From CAZFBR01 sp035353495 [NCBI: uncultured bacterium] (GTDB lineage Bacteria > DAOPZR01), in assembly GCA_964517215.1 (NCBI GenBank), contig CAZFBR010000206.1, forward strand, positions 1 through 6,309: a DNA stretch of 6,309 nucleotides. The letters run 5' to 3'. The stretch's first letter is position 1; each line of letters starts with the position of its first letter. Of the stretch, positions 5,893 through 6,309 are shown piece after piece. The notes under the pieces are model-generated. The model was not told where the DNA came from and ran no database searches. It worked only from the letters and a program-made list of their open reading frames with translations. A program made the translations under genes and the position numbers.

Positions 5893-6309
5893 CCTGCTGC
5901 TGCTGGCGCTCCTGCTGGCTTTGCCGCTGCCGGCGTGGGCGGCGTTCGACCCGGCCTCCTGGCAATACCGGCGCACGTTGTCGCTTCCGGACGGCGCGGC
6001 CTTTGGCGTGGTGACAGTCGACAGCGCCATTCATGCGCGCACGGGCGCCCGGCTCGACTCGCTGCGCGTGGTGGCCGACAGTCAGGAGCTCCCCTATGCG
6101 CTGGTCAGTCGCCCGCCGCATCAGGCATGGGAAACCGTCACGGCGGTGGTGCATAATGCCACCCGCGACGGATCGACGCTGCGCGTGGAGCTTGACGGCG
6201 GCGTGCCCGACCGCTATCACGACCGGGTGAATCTCACCCTGACCGGCGGCGATTATCGCGTGCCGGTCACGGTGGAGGGGAGCCGCGACCGGCGCCAGTG
6301 GCAGACCCT
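5885..6309 (+). CDS. exported DUF3999-like protein, N-terminal 141 residues only
   Basis: The ATG at 5885 overlaps the end of the DUF2339 gene by 8 nt, and GGTGA at 5875-5879, a good anti-SD match, lies 5 nt upstream. The frame stays open to the right edge. Residues 1-19 form a signal peptide (MRNLLLLALLL...PAWA) with a likely cut after A19. The mature part begins FDPASWQYRRTLSL and continues with beta-rich sequence (LDSLRVVADSQELPYAL, then RVNLTLTGGDYRVPVTVEG), which resembles the start of DUF3999 (PF13163) proteins. That family is commonly encoded next to DUF2339 proteins, and its members usually have a periplasmic domain and a C-terminal membrane anchor, neither checkable here. The overlap implies translational coupling and suggests that the two products work together at the inner membrane. 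The function is unknown. Confidence 0.8.
   Translation, partial: MRNLLLLALLLALPLPAWAAFDPASWQYRRTLSLPDGAAFGVVTVDSAIHARTGARLDSLRVVADSQELPYALVSRPPHQAWETVTAVVHNATRDGSTLRVELDGGVPDRYHDRVNLTLTGGDYRVPVTVEGSRDRRQWQT

Overview
This is a GC-rich bacterial window with dense, high-GC3 genes and Shine-Dalgarno-type starts. Features pointing to a proteobacterium or a neighbouring Gram-negative phylum are a sigma-54 activator, a short (about 300 residue) NadA with the cysteine pattern of Geobacter/Thermotoga-type enzymes, Sec-exported proteins, and a DUF2339-DUF3999 pair. NadA reads as Desulfuromonadota-like to my eye, but I cannot fix the taxon without a search. I see no mobile element, rRNA, tRNA or CRISPR.

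Layout. (1) Positions 1-857, minus strand: N-terminal 285 residues of a sigma-54-dependent AAA+ activator, with its C-terminus outside the window. (2) Positions 858-1009: the only AT-rich stretch, a divergent intergenic region. It holds a sigma-70-like promoter for the activator, an inverted repeat, and on the plus strand a 10/12 match to the sigma-54 -24/-12 consensus (967-982). (3) Positions 1010-2561, plus strand: a tight set of a 46-residue glycine-zipper membrane peptide, a 64-residue Trp/Arg-rich peptide starting 2 nt later, and a signal-peptide-bearing amidohydrolase whose ATG overlaps the previous stop (ATGA). (4) Positions 2695-3600: nadA, quinolinate synthase, with its own promoter and a 3' hairpin. 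(5) Positions 3727-6309: a DUF2339 multi-pass membrane protein, followed with an 8-nt overlap by the start of an exported DUF3999 protein that runs off the window.

How they may work together. The most interesting unit is the divergon at 1-2561. The sigma-54 activator faces a good sigma-54 promoter whose predicted start, SD and ATG are correctly spaced for the small-peptide/amidohydrolase set. I infer that the activator switches on that set, using the palindromic sequence about 100 bp upstream of the predicted start as a candidate enhancer. The sensed signal and the amidohydrolase substrate are unknown. nadA is an independent housekeeping gene of NAD synthesis. The DUF2339/DUF3999 pair is a conserved envelope-associated couple of unknown function.
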